Assembly: GCF_907165205.1 (NCBI RefSeq)
Contig: NC_058192.1
Coordinates: 39,398,001-39,462,000 of the forward strand
Reading direction: 5' to 3'
From: Coccinella septempunctata
Lineage: Eukaryota; Arthropoda; Insecta; Coleoptera; Coccinellidae
Length of the DNA: 64,000 nucleotides
The position numbers and the translations under genes were made by a program. The notes below the pieces were generated by a model. That model was not told where the DNA came from and searched no databases. It saw only the letters and a program-made list of their open reading frames with translations. Positions 10,177 to 20,549 of this stretch are shown here, in pieces. Numbering within the stretch: the first letter of the stretch is position 1; each line of letters starts with the position of its first letter.

Positions 10177-12876
10177 GACCTTACGGATATTAGGAAGAAA
10201 TCCCTCAAGATTATCTCGTGGAACATAAACGGGATCAACACTCGGAAAGCCGAGATAGAACAAATAATATCAGAAAGACAACCTGATATTATAGCCCTAC
10301 AGGAAACAAGAATAAACCGGAACAGAAGACTGAATTTCATGAATTATGAAACATATAGATGTGACAGAATTACAAACACCGGAGGAGGAGTAGCAATATT
10401 GGTGAGAACAGATCTGAAACAATACTTTGAAAGTAGATCCGACGAAACACAAGGAAAAACAGAAAAAGTGACGATTGTTGCCGAATTAAATCGGCAAAGA
10501 GTCGAAATAACCTCGGCGTATAAGCCACCACAAAACAATCTATTGGAAGAAGAGATAAACAACATGTTGGAAGGATCAAACCCGAAAATCTCCATTGGAG
10601 ATTTCAACTGTAAATCCCCATTATGGAATAGCATAACAGAGAATAGAAATGGCAAAAAACTCAAGGATTTCGCCGAAAAACAAAATGCCATAGTTATTGG
10701 ACCAGAGCTACCGACATATCTTGCTTTTGGAAGAGGAATACCAGATGTAATAGATATCGCGATATTGAAAAATATAACTCAAGAATTCTCGATTGAAACT
10801 TTGGAAGATGGAACCTCAAACCACAATCCCGTGGAATTGACAATTGGAGAAGAACCAAGAGAAAAACTGCTGGAAATAAGAGAATATACCAATTGGACTA
10901 AATACAGCCATTTAATACAATAGGAAATAACAGAAATTCCAACAATAAACACTCCAGACGATCTGGAATGTGCGGTTGATAAACTGGAAGAGATTATATT
11001 GAAAGCTTACGAAAAAAGCACGAGAAGAGTGAAGAGACCAGCTCCAAGTCATCCGCATGGCGATACGCCTAAAGAAGTAAAAGATCTTATACAAGAAAAT
11101 CGAAGATTCAGAAGAATATATAGGATGAACAAAAATGATCTAAATAGAAGGAACCTCAACCGACATAGCCAAGTTCTGAAAAATGCCCTGAAAGATCTAA
11201 GAACAAGCAGATGGAACAAAAGGGTTCAAGAACTGAATACAATCGATCATTCTGCATGGAGAATGCAAAAAAGCCCACGAGGAGAAAAGACTAAAATTCC
11301 ACCCCTACACGGAGAAAGGGGAATGGCGTATACCAATACTGATAAGGCAGATGCATTGGCGGACTCGATCGAACGAGGATCGAGAATAAATTACAGGATA
11401 GACGACGATAATGAAGATTTGGAAGAACTGGTTGAAGAAAATGATGAAGAAATGGATGAATTACCAGCGACTGCTGAAATAGACAAGCCAACATCGCCAA
11501 ATGAAATCAGGGAAATAATTAGAAGTTTGAAGAAGAGGAAAGCTCCCGGAAGCGATAAAATAACGAATGTTATGTTAAAGAAATTACCTAGAAAAGGTAT
11601 AGCCGCTCTAACAAATATCGCGAATGGAATTATGAGGACAAAACACTACCCAGAAAAATGGAAAACAGCAGAAGTCATAGTATTCAATAAACCATTCAAA
11701 GAGAAGAAGTTTCCACAAAACTACAGACCGATAAGTCTACTGTCGGCTTTAGGAAAAGTAGTAGAAAGAATTATCGCCACGAGGCTAAATGAGGAAACCG
11801 AAAATCTAATTCCACCAGAACAGTTCGGATTCAGAAGAGAGCATTCAACAGAACAACAATTATTAAGGCTGACAGAGTACATAACAGAGGGATTCCAAAA
11901 TAAACAAGCTACAGGTCTTGTTTTACTAGACGTCGCCAGAGTATGGCATGAAGGATTAATATATAAGATGAGATGTGCTGGATATTCGATCAAAATATGC
12001 AAGTTGATCAGGAATTATCTCAAAAATAGAAGATTTTACGTGAAAGTGGAAGGAGAATGCTCCTCAACAAAAGATATAGAGGCTGGAGTACCCCAAGGAT
12101 CAGTACTTGGGCCACTTCTGTACAACATATACATCCACGATATTCCGAAAAATTCAAAAACCATGCTAACGTTATATGCTGACGACACAGGCATAGCAAC
12201 TCGACACCGAAACCCTGAAATAATAGAACGAATTCTACAAGAGTCGATTGACGAAACAAATGACTGGTGCATAAAGTGGAAAATCAAGCTCAATGGACAA
12301 AAGAGCCAAGCAATATTACTACAGAAGAGAAGACTGCGACCCACAACAAAACTGGATGTTGACGGCGAAGAAATCGACTGGAAAAATGAAGCCAAATATT
12401 TAGGAATAACGCTTGACAAAGGACTTACCTGGAAAAGTCATATCAAACAAGCAATCGACAAAACGAAAGCAGCGATGAATAGACTCTATCCTCTGATAGG
12501 AAGAAGAAGCCACATGTCGAAAGAGACAAAATTGAAGATAATCAAAGCCGTTGCTAGGCCTCAACTGACTTATGGATCCGTTGCCTGGGGTTTCGCGGCA
12601 AAGAGCCATATCAAAAGAATTCAGGCCACTGAAAACAAGCTGCTACGATGTGCAATAGATGCACCTTGGTTTGTCAGGAATAGACAGATTTATAAGGACC
12701 TGAAATGGAAAACCATAAGGGAATTCATGAACAGAAAAGCAGAGAAATTATTCGAAACAGCGAAAACCCATCAGAATCAAGAACTCAGGAGACTAGTGGA
12801 CTACGATCCAGAGGAAGACAAAAGGAGAATGCGAATTTACCGAAGGAGACCAAGAGATCAATCAAAAAGAGATTAA
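10174..12876 (+). pseudogene. Jockey-A copy 1 ORF2 (endonuclease and reverse transcriptase), nonsense and deletion
   Basis: The ATG at 10174-10176 shares bases with the ORF1 stop. The AP endonuclease occupies about residues 10-235 (KIISWNINGINTRKAEIEQI, ALQETRI with catalytic Glu, IGDFNCKSPLW, SNHNPVEL). A TAG at 10921-10923 replaces a serine codon seen in copy 5. The frame then stays open to 12876 with the reverse transcriptase: KRKAPGSDKITNVMLKK, NYRPISLLSALGKVVERI, QFGFRREHSTEQQLL, AGVPQGSVLGPLLYNIY, YADDTGIA, and the YLGITLDKGLTWKSHI thumb block. Motif A reads LLDVARVWHEG; four residues (AFDR) present in copies 2 and 5 are missing. The enzyme would be inactive. Confidence 0.9.
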
Positions 12877-13155
12877 AATAAGAACAGAAACTTATTGAAA
12901 AATTCAATAAAGTGTTAATCCAATAGAGGATAAACACATAAATCCCAGCACGATAGTGTGCGAGAAGAAAACCGACCAAGAGATGAACGGTTTATAGGCA
13001 AATGCCCGGAACCAAAATTCAAGAAGCAGTAGGGTTTTTAGTGGGTCTCGAGCTCAGGAGAGTGAGAAACCCCACACTGTTCCCCCTCAGGAGATGAGGG
13101 TGGTTCGTCTGTCTTGCAGATTTTCCCCCTGCTACACCAAACAAAAAAAAAAAAA

Positions 13156-13980
13156 AGGCCTTAGACTCAATATCGACAAAACCAAAATCCTGGTAAGTCC
13201 GCCAAAAAGCCTTCAAACATATATCAGCCTGGAGAATGAAACTCTAGAACAGGTCGAGCAGTTCAAATATTTGGGAAGCTTCATAAATACTAGGGCTAAC
13301 CTAGACACGGAAATACAAAACCGTATCAATTCGGCATAACAGGCATTCTGGAAGCTAAAGGACAGAGTGTTTCAAAATCACGACCTCAATCTGAAGACCA
13401 AGACAGCTGTTTACGAAGCAGTCGTCCTCTCAACGCTTCTTTACGGAAGCGAAAGCTGGACGCCCTGCAGGCGACATATTGAACAGCTTGAACAAACGCA
13501 ACAACGTCATCTAAGACAAATAATTCACATCAGATGGTTCCACAAAGTTTCTAATGCAGAAGTCTTGCAACGCGTGAGTTGTACAACAATTGAGACTCAA
13601 GTAACGAGGGCCCGACTCAGATGGAGCGGCCACATTCTGAGGATGCAAGACACAAGACTCCCCAAAATAGCTCTGTATGGCGAATTGGCAGAGGGAGCCC
13701 GGAAACCAGGAGGCCAGTATAAGCGGTTTAAGGATACACCACAATCTACATCAATCCGCAAAATCAATTAATGCCAATCATAACTGGGAACAACTAGCGT
13801 TAGACAGGTCACAGTGGAGATCTATGGTGCACAGTTATAATGAAGACTCGAGAAGAATTCAGCGGCGGCCAGATCTGGTTGGTGACTATCAATGCCCGGA
13901 GTGTGGAAGGATCTGTAGGTCACGGTTGGGTCTCATCAGTCACAGGAGGGCACACAGTCGCAATTAGCCCCAAGAAATTA
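13156..13980 (+). pseudogene. Family H element, C-terminal part with C2H2 finger
   Basis: This region resumes the protein cut at 8335 with GLRLNIDKTKILVSPPKS. It continues with the thumb block (VEQFKYLGSFINTRANL), SALL-type tail blocks (LSTLLYGSESWTPCRRHI, RWSGHILRMQDTRLPK) and a C-terminal zinc finger (YQCPECGRICRSRLGLISHR, then RAH), ending at the TAG at 13965-13967. Stops at 13337 and a frame change near 13740 mark decay. The 14-bp duplicate at 13156-13169 proves that this half and the 6.1-8.3 kb half were once contiguous. A C-terminal C2H2 finger is typical of this family and may bind DNA or RNA at the target. Confidence 0.8.
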
Positions 13981-14019
13981 TAAGTCTTTTGTAGTTTAAT
14001 TTCCGATAACGGGATACAG

Positions 14020-15065
14020 CAATGAATGAATGCATCAGGCTTCATAGTGCGAAAAGATTATTCATCGGGTCATCGCACTTCAGATCGAAGCCCCACGTAT
14101 ATAGATGTAAATACGCGCGGGTAATCGGCGGTAGTAGAATTCACTCACTTACGGCCGTTTCCGATAAACCTATCTATCTATCGTTTCACTTACTACGATT
14201 AGTAACCATGTGTGAGCTTTTAGTACGGAGTTTCGTTGAATGGTGCCAGTTGAATGCAATTATGATCAACTTTAAAAAAACGGAATGCATTCACTTCACG
14301 CTTTCGAATGTGTATCCCAGAACATTCTCGACTCATGTCGATAATGAAATAATTCCATCGAGTGATTCCATCAGATTTTTGGGAGTTTATATTGACAAGA
14401 ATTTAAGGTGGACCCAACATGTTGATGCGGTGTGCAAAAAGCTTTGCAACTCCTATTATGCGATAGCAAGAATAAAGAGCTCATTTTCAATCAGGTACCT
14501 GATGAATATTTACTTCAGTTAAGCTCACTGCCATTTGTCATATAACGTCCTGCTTTGGGGAGATTCTGTTGATTTTCATAGGGCCTTCATACTCCAAAAG
14601 AGAATACTTCGCATGATATTCACTTGGCCCCACGGTCTTCATGCAGACCAGTGTTCATTAAAAATAGTATTCTCACATTGGCTTCCATATACATCTTGAA
14701 ATGCATGATATATATAGAGGAGAATGACAACGACATTGAGAGCCTCTCCAGTTTTCACACCCATAATACTAAGAGCAAGGGAATATTATCGTATCCCACG
14801 CACAAAACATCTAAGTTTGAAATGTCCCCGATGTATCAGGGTATAAAACTTTTCAACCATTTGCCTGTTAGTTTGCGGTCTTCAGATCTCAATAGTTTCA
14901 AGGAATTAATTAAGTCCTTACTATTAAGAAAATGTTATTATACCGTCGATGAATATTTAAGTGATGATTTAGGGAAAAATTTATAAATTGTTTTTGTTTA
15001 TGACTTGTCCTACACATAAAGTTGTTATGTATGAAAGGATCAATAAATTATATTATTATTATTAA
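14020..15065 (+). pseudogene. CR1-like family C copy 2: reverse-transcriptase C-terminus and 3' tail
   Basis: This fragment is 5' truncated and frame-broken. It carries FVEWCQLNAIMINFKKTECI, the thumb block (IRFLGVYIDKNLRWTQHVD) and the tail (about 14624-14986) with PMYQGIKLFNHLPVSLRSSD. It aligns block by block with the end of the family C copy at 63.1-63.9 kb. The 3' end has a tgtcc-rich stem-like segment and finishes in ATT repeats after aataaatta near 15043, the tail type of CR1-like elements here. Confidence 0.75.
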
Positions 15066-15337
15066 TATTATATTAATGAAATCATCAAATTAACATGAAA
15101 CAGAGATGAATATTCGTGGTTCGTATAATCATTCAACATTCAATTCTTTCAATATTTCTACCCATTAGATTATATTTTTCTATCTGCACGTAAATTTTCC
15201 ACTTCCCTCAAGAATAAAAACTTCGACTCTCCTCGTTACTATCAAATATATGCACTACACACTGGAACTAGAATTAGACACTATACCTCAAAAGCAGTTC
15301 AACAAGCTTAAGCCAAAATATTTATGACTAGCTGACC
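15066..15337. other. AT-rich non-coding stretch
   Basis: Nothing could be recognised except scattered AT repeats. Confidence 0.4.
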
Positions 15338-15884
15338 CGGCAAACCTAGTCCCAGGTAGAAGGGTGTTGTCTCGAAGACGTCTTCATTAGGTCTTTATTG
15401 GTCTTCGACGTCACTCGGACGTACAATAACGTCTCTGAGACGTCAATTCAAGTACGCTAGTAAGACGTCGTACAATAACGTCTCCGAGACGTCAATTCAA
15501 GTGGGCTAGTAAGACGTCACACAAAAGACGTCTGAATAACGTTATTCTTAGACCACTCTGAGACTTTAGACTTATAATTTTTTCAAGGATCGATATATAT
15601 CGGACAGTTTGAATATAGATATGTAGATATGAAACGGAAGATAACGTCCGTTAAATTATAAATCGCTATATTCATATCCTTTAGATTCAAGGAAAATGAA
15701 ATTATTTGCAGTCAAAAGCCTGAAAAAAATATGACTAGCTATCCTGTTCCATTTATCCTATGTAAATGCATGTGTCAACGCATTGATAATTGATCTTTTG
15801 CTTCATTTCCGTTAGTACATAGTCTTGAAAATAACTTTTTCTGACACACTTTTTTATGATACTCAATACCAATAATACCAACAT
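15338..15884. mobile_element. GACGTC-rich inverted-repeat element, left part
   Basis: The segment opens with a terminal block (ggcaaacctagtcccaggta, 15339-15358) whose reverse complement, slightly changed, closes the right part at 20809-20827. A run of GACGTC/AGACGTC motifs follows (15375-15545), including a near-exact duplicate of about 55 bp (aataacgtctc(t/c)gagacgtc at about 15427 and 15474). No transposase is present, so it would be a non-autonomous DNA element. Its right part starts near 20550; a SINE and Jockey-B lie between. Confidence 0.55.
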
Positions 15885-15932
15885 CTTACACAGCCTCGAC
15901 GGCCGTAACGGCAGCGCACTCGGCTAGGATGC
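15885..15932 (+). mobile_element. tRNA-like SINE head, 5' piece (interrupted)
   Basis: This piece (gcctcgacggccgtaacggc onward) joins, across the Jockey-B insertion, to the piece at 20428. Joined, it resembles the D-arm and anticodon region of a tRNA. The last 15 bases (15918-15932) are the left target-site duplication of Jockey-B. The A-box is weak. Confidence 0.5.
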
Positions 15933-16009
15933 GGAACTTCGCCGAAAGAAAGAACAAGCGAAACATAGTGGACCTAAAAGTGAACCTAGTAGTGAACGAA
16001 CTAAACAAA

Positions 16010-17410
16010 ATGAATTCCTCAGAGGAGGAATTCATAAAAACCGTGAACGCGAAAGCGAAAATAATTATGAACGTTATAAACGAAGAAATGCACGACAACA
16101 CGCAACAGAAAGTGAATAAAAGACCAATAAACAGTGCCACTGAAGAACCAAATAGCGAAACCGCCGAAGTAACGCCACGAAGTGTTAAACGTACCCGCGT
16201 ACGCGACAGTGAAAACCCAAGTTTCTCGCACCCTATCACGAATAAAAAACAAAAACAACTCGAACCACACGAAGTACGAATCAAAAACGACTTTGCAACT
16301 CTTAACAATGAAGAAACAGACGAGGAGCAAGACAATGAGCAAAGAACAACTTTCAGAAAACCAAAAAGGCCACCTCCGATTGTTGTGAGAGGCCATTTTA
16401 CGAAACAAAAGGAGCTTATCGAACAAATAAATAATCATGTGACCAGAAATTTCGAAATTAAATACAGGAGATATTCAACAAACCTACAATGCGAACGACT
16501 AGAGGACCACAAAAAGCTAGTCAAATACTTCGCAGACCGCGGACAAGAGTTCCACACATACACACCAAAAGAAGAGAAGACTCACGCATTCGTCCTGGTT
16601 GGACTCGAAAACAATCCGGAACCGGAAGAAATAATATCCGAATTGAAAAACACAAACAAAATACCAGTGCGGACGGTATATAAGATGAAAGGAACCAGAT
16701 CCCCAACATTCCTCGTAATTACAGACTCCACCATAACGATGAAAACCATCGAGAAAGTTAGGGTAATAGAACATACAGTTGTTAGGTGGTATAGATATAC
16801 CTCAAACAAACAAGTGATTCAATGCCATCGATGCCAATTGTGGGGACACGCTACCTCTAATTGTCACAGACCCATAGTGTGCCTCAAATGCGCTGAAGGG
16901 CACCTTACTAAAGACTGCCCCAAACCTACAACATCTCCTGCAAAATGTGCCAATTGCAAAGGGGATCATCCAGCCAACAGTGTACAATGTGACACGTACA
17001 TTAAAATAATAGAAAGGAGAACAGCAAATACGCAACCGTTACCCCAAAGGAGATACCAAGAAGCACCTGCACCAAAAACAAACATTTGGGAGTTGAGGAA
17101 GAAGACCGCCGAGAGTGTTAACCGTATGAATGTAGCGAGTGAAAGTGCGAATAAGAGCAGTAATACCGCGAATGTGAACACCCTAACGACGAACCAAGCC
17201 GCCTATCGTGAGACCAATAATGATTCCCCTGTAAATCTATTCGCAGAAATGCAAAAAGAATTTAGGATACTCAACGAGCACATTGATATTAAAAAGTTTA
17301 TTGAAACAATGAAGGAACTTAATAGCCTTCTAGCAAAAGCAACAAATAGTGCCACTAAATCCCAAATTCTTTTTGAATTTTTGTTCAACTTGGAACGTAA
17401 TGGATTCTAA
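16010..17410 (+). CDS. Jockey-B ORF1, gag-like RNA-binding protein with three CCHC fingers
   Basis: I chose the Met at 16010 (MNSSEEEFIKTV; 466 residues) because the earlier ATG at 15929 lies in the target-site duplication, outside the element. The N-terminal third is charged. The middle has a conserved ORF1 fold-like region (GHFTKQKELIEQINNHVT to about residue 265). Three fingers follow at about residues 272-330 (CHRCQLWGHATSNC, CLKCAEGHLTKDC, CANCKGDHPANSVQC), then an Asn/Thr-rich tail. The protein is expected to coat the element RNA. The stop overlaps the ORF2 start by 11 bases. The frame is fully open. Confidence 0.9.
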   Translation: MNSSEEEFIKTVNAKAKIIMNVINEEMHDNTQQKVNKRPINSATEEPNSETAEVTPRSVKRTRVRDSENPSFSHPITNKKQKQLEPHEVRIKNDFATLNNEETDEEQDNEQRTTFRKPKRPPPIVVRGHFTKQKELIEQINNHVTRNFEIKYRRYSTNLQCERLEDHKKLVKYFADRGQEFHTYTPKEEKTHAFVLVGLENNPEPEEIISELKNTNKIPVRTVYKMKGTRSPTFLVITDSTITMKTIEKVRVIEHTVVRWYRYTSNKQVIQCHRCQLWGHATSNCHRPIVCLKCAEGHLTKDCPKPTTSPAKCANCKGDHPANSVQCDTYIKIIERRTANTQPLPQRRYQEAPAPKTNIWELRKKTAESVNRMNVASESANKSSNTANVNTLTTNQAAYRETNNDSPVNLFAEMQKEFRILNEHIDIKKFIETMKELNSLLAKATNSATKSQILFEFLFNLERNGF

Positions 17411-20099
17411 GATCAAAATCTGTACCTGGAATGCCAACGGTGTTTCTCGGAAACACTCGGAACTATCCCACTTCGTTAAAACCCACCAAATAGACATAGT
17501 GATCCTTAATGAATTGCGGATAAAATCGTCACAATCCCTTTACTTGAATGGATTCCAGGTACTGAGAAGAGATCGTCCGGGCGACACTGGATACGGGGGT
17601 GTAGCAATTCTGATTAAAAACGGTATACCCTTTGTACCCCTATCGGAAACTACCTGTTCTTTAGAAAATATCGGTGCCGACATAAATAACCAACTTTCTA
17701 TTATTGGCGTCTATAACAATCCAGACAATAACTTCAGAGAATCTTGCCTTTGTCGGCTTCTCAGGAGAAATAAAACCCTCCTTGTAGGCGATTTCAACGC
17801 CAGACACGAAAGTTGGAAATGTCGCGAGCGAAACACAAATGGAAATACACTATTGCGATTCCTTGAGTCTAACCACGATTGTAACTTACACTCCACAGAA
17901 GAACCCACACATTATCCCTCTAACAACACCACTCCTTCAACAATCGACCTCATAATATCTAAGAATTTTAACAATATATCCGAACCCGAATCCATTCCCG
18001 CACTACCCTCAGATCACAATCCCGTTATTTTCACAGTACACTTGAATAATATTGAACGCAACCCCCAACAATTTACATTTGATTATACTAACACTGACTG
18101 GAATACTTTCCGACAAATATTAGACACAAAAATCAAAATAAACAACAAAATAACTAGCGCTGCTATCATTGAATCGGAGGTCGAAAAATTCACCGAAGCG
18201 GTTAAAACCACCAAACTTGAAGTAGTACCGCAAATAATAAAAAAACCTTTTGAAGACAAACTCCCGGAGCACATTATCCAGCTAATTCGCTATAGAAATA
18301 AAATAAGAAAACGTTGGCAAACACACAGAATTAACACAGATAGAGACTTGATGAACTACGTAACGAGAGACATCAACCAACACATTAATTCATTCAGAAA
18401 TGAAAAATGGAGTGAAAAACTACGCAAGCTAAACCCCAAGGATAATTCCCTTTGGAAAACCGCACGTATGCTCAGAAAGAAATCCAACGCCATCCCAACT
18501 CTTAGCGAAAACAACACCTTTTATACAACAAACGAGGAAAAATCCAACAAATTCACACAAGTCTTCAAAAATAACCATTCTCTACCCCAAACCGATAGTG
18601 ATCATCAAAAGACAGTTGAAAATACCGTTAGAAATTTTCTAAAAAATGAAAAGGAAAATATTCCAGTTAGTAAATTCCTTACTAACCCAACCGAACTCAA
18701 AACAATAATAAAAACCCTGCCAAATAATAAAGCCCCTGGAGTCGATGAAATTGATAACAGACTAATCAAAAACCTCTCTCAGAAAGCGATAGTACAACTA
18801 ACATACATAATTAATAGTATCCTTATCCTTCAACACTGGCCAGACTCCTGGAAAACAGCTATTGTCATCCCAATTCCCAAACCAGGTAAAAAGAAAACCG
18901 ACCCAAATAGTTATAGACCGATCAGTCTGTTATCAACCATCAGTAAACTAGCTGAAAAAATCCTGATCAACAGAATTAAAAAAGCAATCAGAAAAGTAGG
19001 TTTGCAAGACAACGATCAGTTTGGATTCAAGGAAAAGCACAGTGCCGTTCAGCAAATATGTCGAATTGTCACGGATATCATTAAAAATTTCAACAAACAG
19101 AATCACACCGTTATGATATTCCTAGATCTTGAGAAAGCGTTTGATAAAATATGGATTGATGGTCTAATTTACAAAATGATCCAAAGCAACTTCCCCATCT
19201 TCATCATTAAAACCATACACTCATATCTAACAGGCCGCAAAATTAGAGTTAAAGTCGGTAACACACTATCAGACCCTATTGATATAGAAGCCGGTGTAGT
19301 CCAAGGCTCCGTACTAGGGCCAAAACTCTTCAATGTGTATATACACGACCTCCCTACCTTTCCAGGTACGAACCGTGCACTATTCGCAGATGACACCGCA
19401 ATATACGCACACTCAGGTTGGGCAACCGCGGCAAACTGTAAAATACAATATCACACTAACCTCCTGTTAGAATATTACAAGAAGTGGAAAATTTCAATAA
19501 ACGAAACGAAAACAGAACAGGTAGTTTTCAGTAGAAGGTACAACGATACAAGAATACTAAATAAATTAAAAATCAACGGCCATCAAATGGTACCAAAAAA
19601 ATCGGTTAAATACCTTGGTGTCGAACTCGACCAAAGGCTGAATTTTCACACCCACATAAATAATGCCCTAGCCCGGGGTTATGCAGTTAAAAGAACCTTA
19701 CATCCCCTAATATCTAGAAAAAGCAAACTAAATCTAAAAAACAAAACCCTTTTATACAAAACAATCATTAGACCCCTAATAACATATGCAGCCCCAGTTT
19801 TTTGTCACCTCCGTCCCTGGCCCCTTCGCAAGCTGCAAACTTTCCAAAACAATTGCCTCCGACTCATAACGAATAGAAACAGATATACCCGAGTATCAGA
19901 ATTGCATGAAATAAGCGAAATCCCAACCATTCGCGAATACATAGACAGTGTTTCGAACAACTTCTTCGAACACCAGTGTCGCGCGAACGATCTCACAAAA
20001 AATATAACCAAAACGAGGTTTCACAATATAGATCCTCATAGCAAACACCCCTTACCCTACCAATTCCTCCCTATTTTCCTTCAACCCCTCACCAATTAA
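17400..20099 (+). CDS. Jockey-B ORF2, AP endonuclease plus reverse transcriptase
   Basis: The ATG at 17400 (MDSKIKICTWNANGVSRKHS) lies in a different frame just before the ORF1 stop, the usual jockey arrangement; the product is 899 residues. The endonuclease spans about residues 5-220 with ILNELRI (catalytic Glu), LVGDFNARHESW and LPSDHNPVIF. The reverse transcriptase spans about 420-720: NKAPGVDEIDNRLIKN, SYRPISLLSTISKLAEKI, QFGFKEKHSAVQQI, motif A FLDLEKAFDKIWIDGL, motif B AGVVQGSVLGPKLFNVY, motif C LFADDTAIYA, and thumb YLGVELDQRLNFHTH. Motif B has Val where most families have Pro (GVPQG). All catalytic Asp residues are present and the frame is intact, so the enzyme may be functional. Confidence 0.92.
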   Translation: MDSKIKICTWNANGVSRKHSELSHFVKTHQIDIVILNELRIKSSQSLYLNGFQVLRRDRPGDTGYGGVAILIKNGIPFVPLSETTCSLENIGADINNQLSIIGVYNNPDNNFRESCLCRLLRRNKTLLVGDFNARHESWKCRERNTNGNTLLRFLESNHDCNLHSTEEPTHYPSNNTTPSTIDLIISKNFNNISEPESIPALPSDHNPVIFTVHLNNIERNPQQFTFDYTNTDWNTFRQILDTKIKINNKITSAAIIESEVEKFTEAVKTTKLEVVPQIIKKPFEDKLPEHIIQLIRYRNKIRKRWQTHRINTDRDLMNYVTRDINQHINSFRNEKWSEKLRKLNPKDNSLWKTARMLRKKSNAIPTLSENNTFYTTNEEKSNKFTQVFKNNHSLPQTDSDHQKTVENTVRNFLKNEKENIPVSKFLTNPTELKTIIKTLPNNKAPGVDEIDNRLIKNLSQKAIVQLTYIINSILILQHWPDSWKTAIVIPIPKPGKKKTDPNSYRPISLLSTISKLAEKILINRIKKAIRKVGLQDNDQFGFKEKHSAVQQICRIVTDIIKNFNKQNHTVMIFLDLEKAFDKIWIDGLIYKMIQSNFPIFIIKTIHSYLTGRKIRVKVGNTLSDPIDIEAGVVQGSVLGPKLFNVYIHDLPTFPGTNRALFADDTAIYAHSGWATAANCKIQYHTNLLLEYYKKWKISINETKTEQVVFSRRYNDTRILNKLKINGHQMVPKKSVKYLGVELDQRLNFHTHINNALARGYAVKRTLHPLISRKSKLNLKNKTLLYKTIIRPLITYAAPVFCHLRPWPLRKLQTFQNNCLRLITNRNRYTRVSELHEISEIPTIREYIDSVSNNFFEHQCRANDLTKNITKTRFHNIDPHSKHPLPYQFLPIFLQPLTN

Positions 20100-20427
20100 A
20101 CCTTATGTAAATAATGTAAATTTGTAAATAATTGTACATAGTAACACAACTAACTAAATCAGGTTTTTTATTTTTCATTTTTCCTGAAAAAATCGTTTTG
20201 ATATAGATACTACTTATACCATGTACCATAATATTTATTTAAAAGTAAGACAATTGTTAAAAGAATTTCCTAATATTCAATACTTGTAAATTTTAGTGGA
20301 TACTCCATGTAGGAACTAATGCTTAATAATATTAAGTGAACAAATGTGCTCCCTGGAGCCATACCAATGTAAACAAAATATGAATAAACTCTTTTTGATT
20401 TGATTTGGTTTGACTCGGCTAGGATGC

Positions 20428-20549
20428 CGGAGGTAGCGGGTTCGAATCCCGCAGATATCATAGATGTTTGTGGGCGTCTTGTACCTAGGATTTCAAATTA
20501 TGTATGCTGAAATGCTCGAACACAAGGCCAGGGGGAAGAAAAAAAAAAC
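20428..20549 (+). mobile_element. tRNA-like SINE, 3' piece with B-box and A-tail
   Basis: This piece carries gtagcgggttcgaatcccgc, a textbook tRNA T-arm and B-box, directly after the Jockey-B right target-site duplication. It is followed by about 75 bases of unrelated body and an A-run at about 20538-20548. With the 5' piece at 15885 it forms a SINE-like unit of about 170 bases. A degraded tRNA gene is less likely because of the body and A-tail. Confidence 0.6.

Larger units (their letters stand above)
8336..13155 (+). mobile_element. Jockey-A copy 1, full-length Jockey-clade element
   Basis: This 4.82-kb element is bounded by a perfect 14-bp target-site duplication and ends in an A-run at 13142-13155. 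It holds a 5' UTR (8336-8777), ORF1 (gag-like, three CCHC fingers) and ORF2 (endonuclease plus reverse transcriptase). The 3' UTR carries a conserved GC-rich block (about 13020-13140) that recurs at the ends of copies 2, 4 and 5. Its 5' end matches the 5' end of copy 5, supporting a full-length insertion. It is inactivated by a frameshift in ORF1, an internal stop in ORF2 and a 12-bp deletion in reverse-transcriptase motif A. Confidence 0.9.
15933..20412 (+). mobile_element. Jockey-B, apparently full-length with intact ORFs
   Basis: This 4.48-kb element lies between perfect 15-bp duplicates of actcggctaggatgc (15918-15932 and 20413-20427). It has a short 5' UTR (15933-16009), two open overlapping ORFs and a 3' UTR with aataaa near 20382. 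It ends in a T/G-rich tail (tttgatttgatttggtttg) rather than poly(A). No frameshift or stop was seen in either ORF, so it looks recently active. It split a tRNA-like SINE, which itself lies inside a GACGTC-rich inverted-repeat element. Confidence 0.9.

Noticed and set aside
11291..12609. Several minus-strand open frames across the Jockey-A reverse transcriptase
   Set aside because: They are antisense shadows of a recognised coding region, with no domain of their own.
15370..15560. CRISPR-like array from repeated GACGTC motifs
   Set aside because: Repeats are short, palindromic and irregularly spaced, and the genome is eukaryotic.
15929..16009. Upstream ATG for Jockey-B ORF1 at 15929
   Set aside because: It lies in the target-site duplication and so belongs to the SINE, not the element.
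16019..17388. Minus-strand hydrophobic open frames across Jockey-B ORF1
   Set aside because: They are antisense of Lys/Asn-rich coding sequence, which always yields Phe/Ile-rich frames; not membrane proteins.
20428..20470. Functional tRNA gene
   Set aside because: The B-box is perfect but the A-box is weak, the anticodon stem pairs poorly, and a SINE-like body with an A-tail follows.
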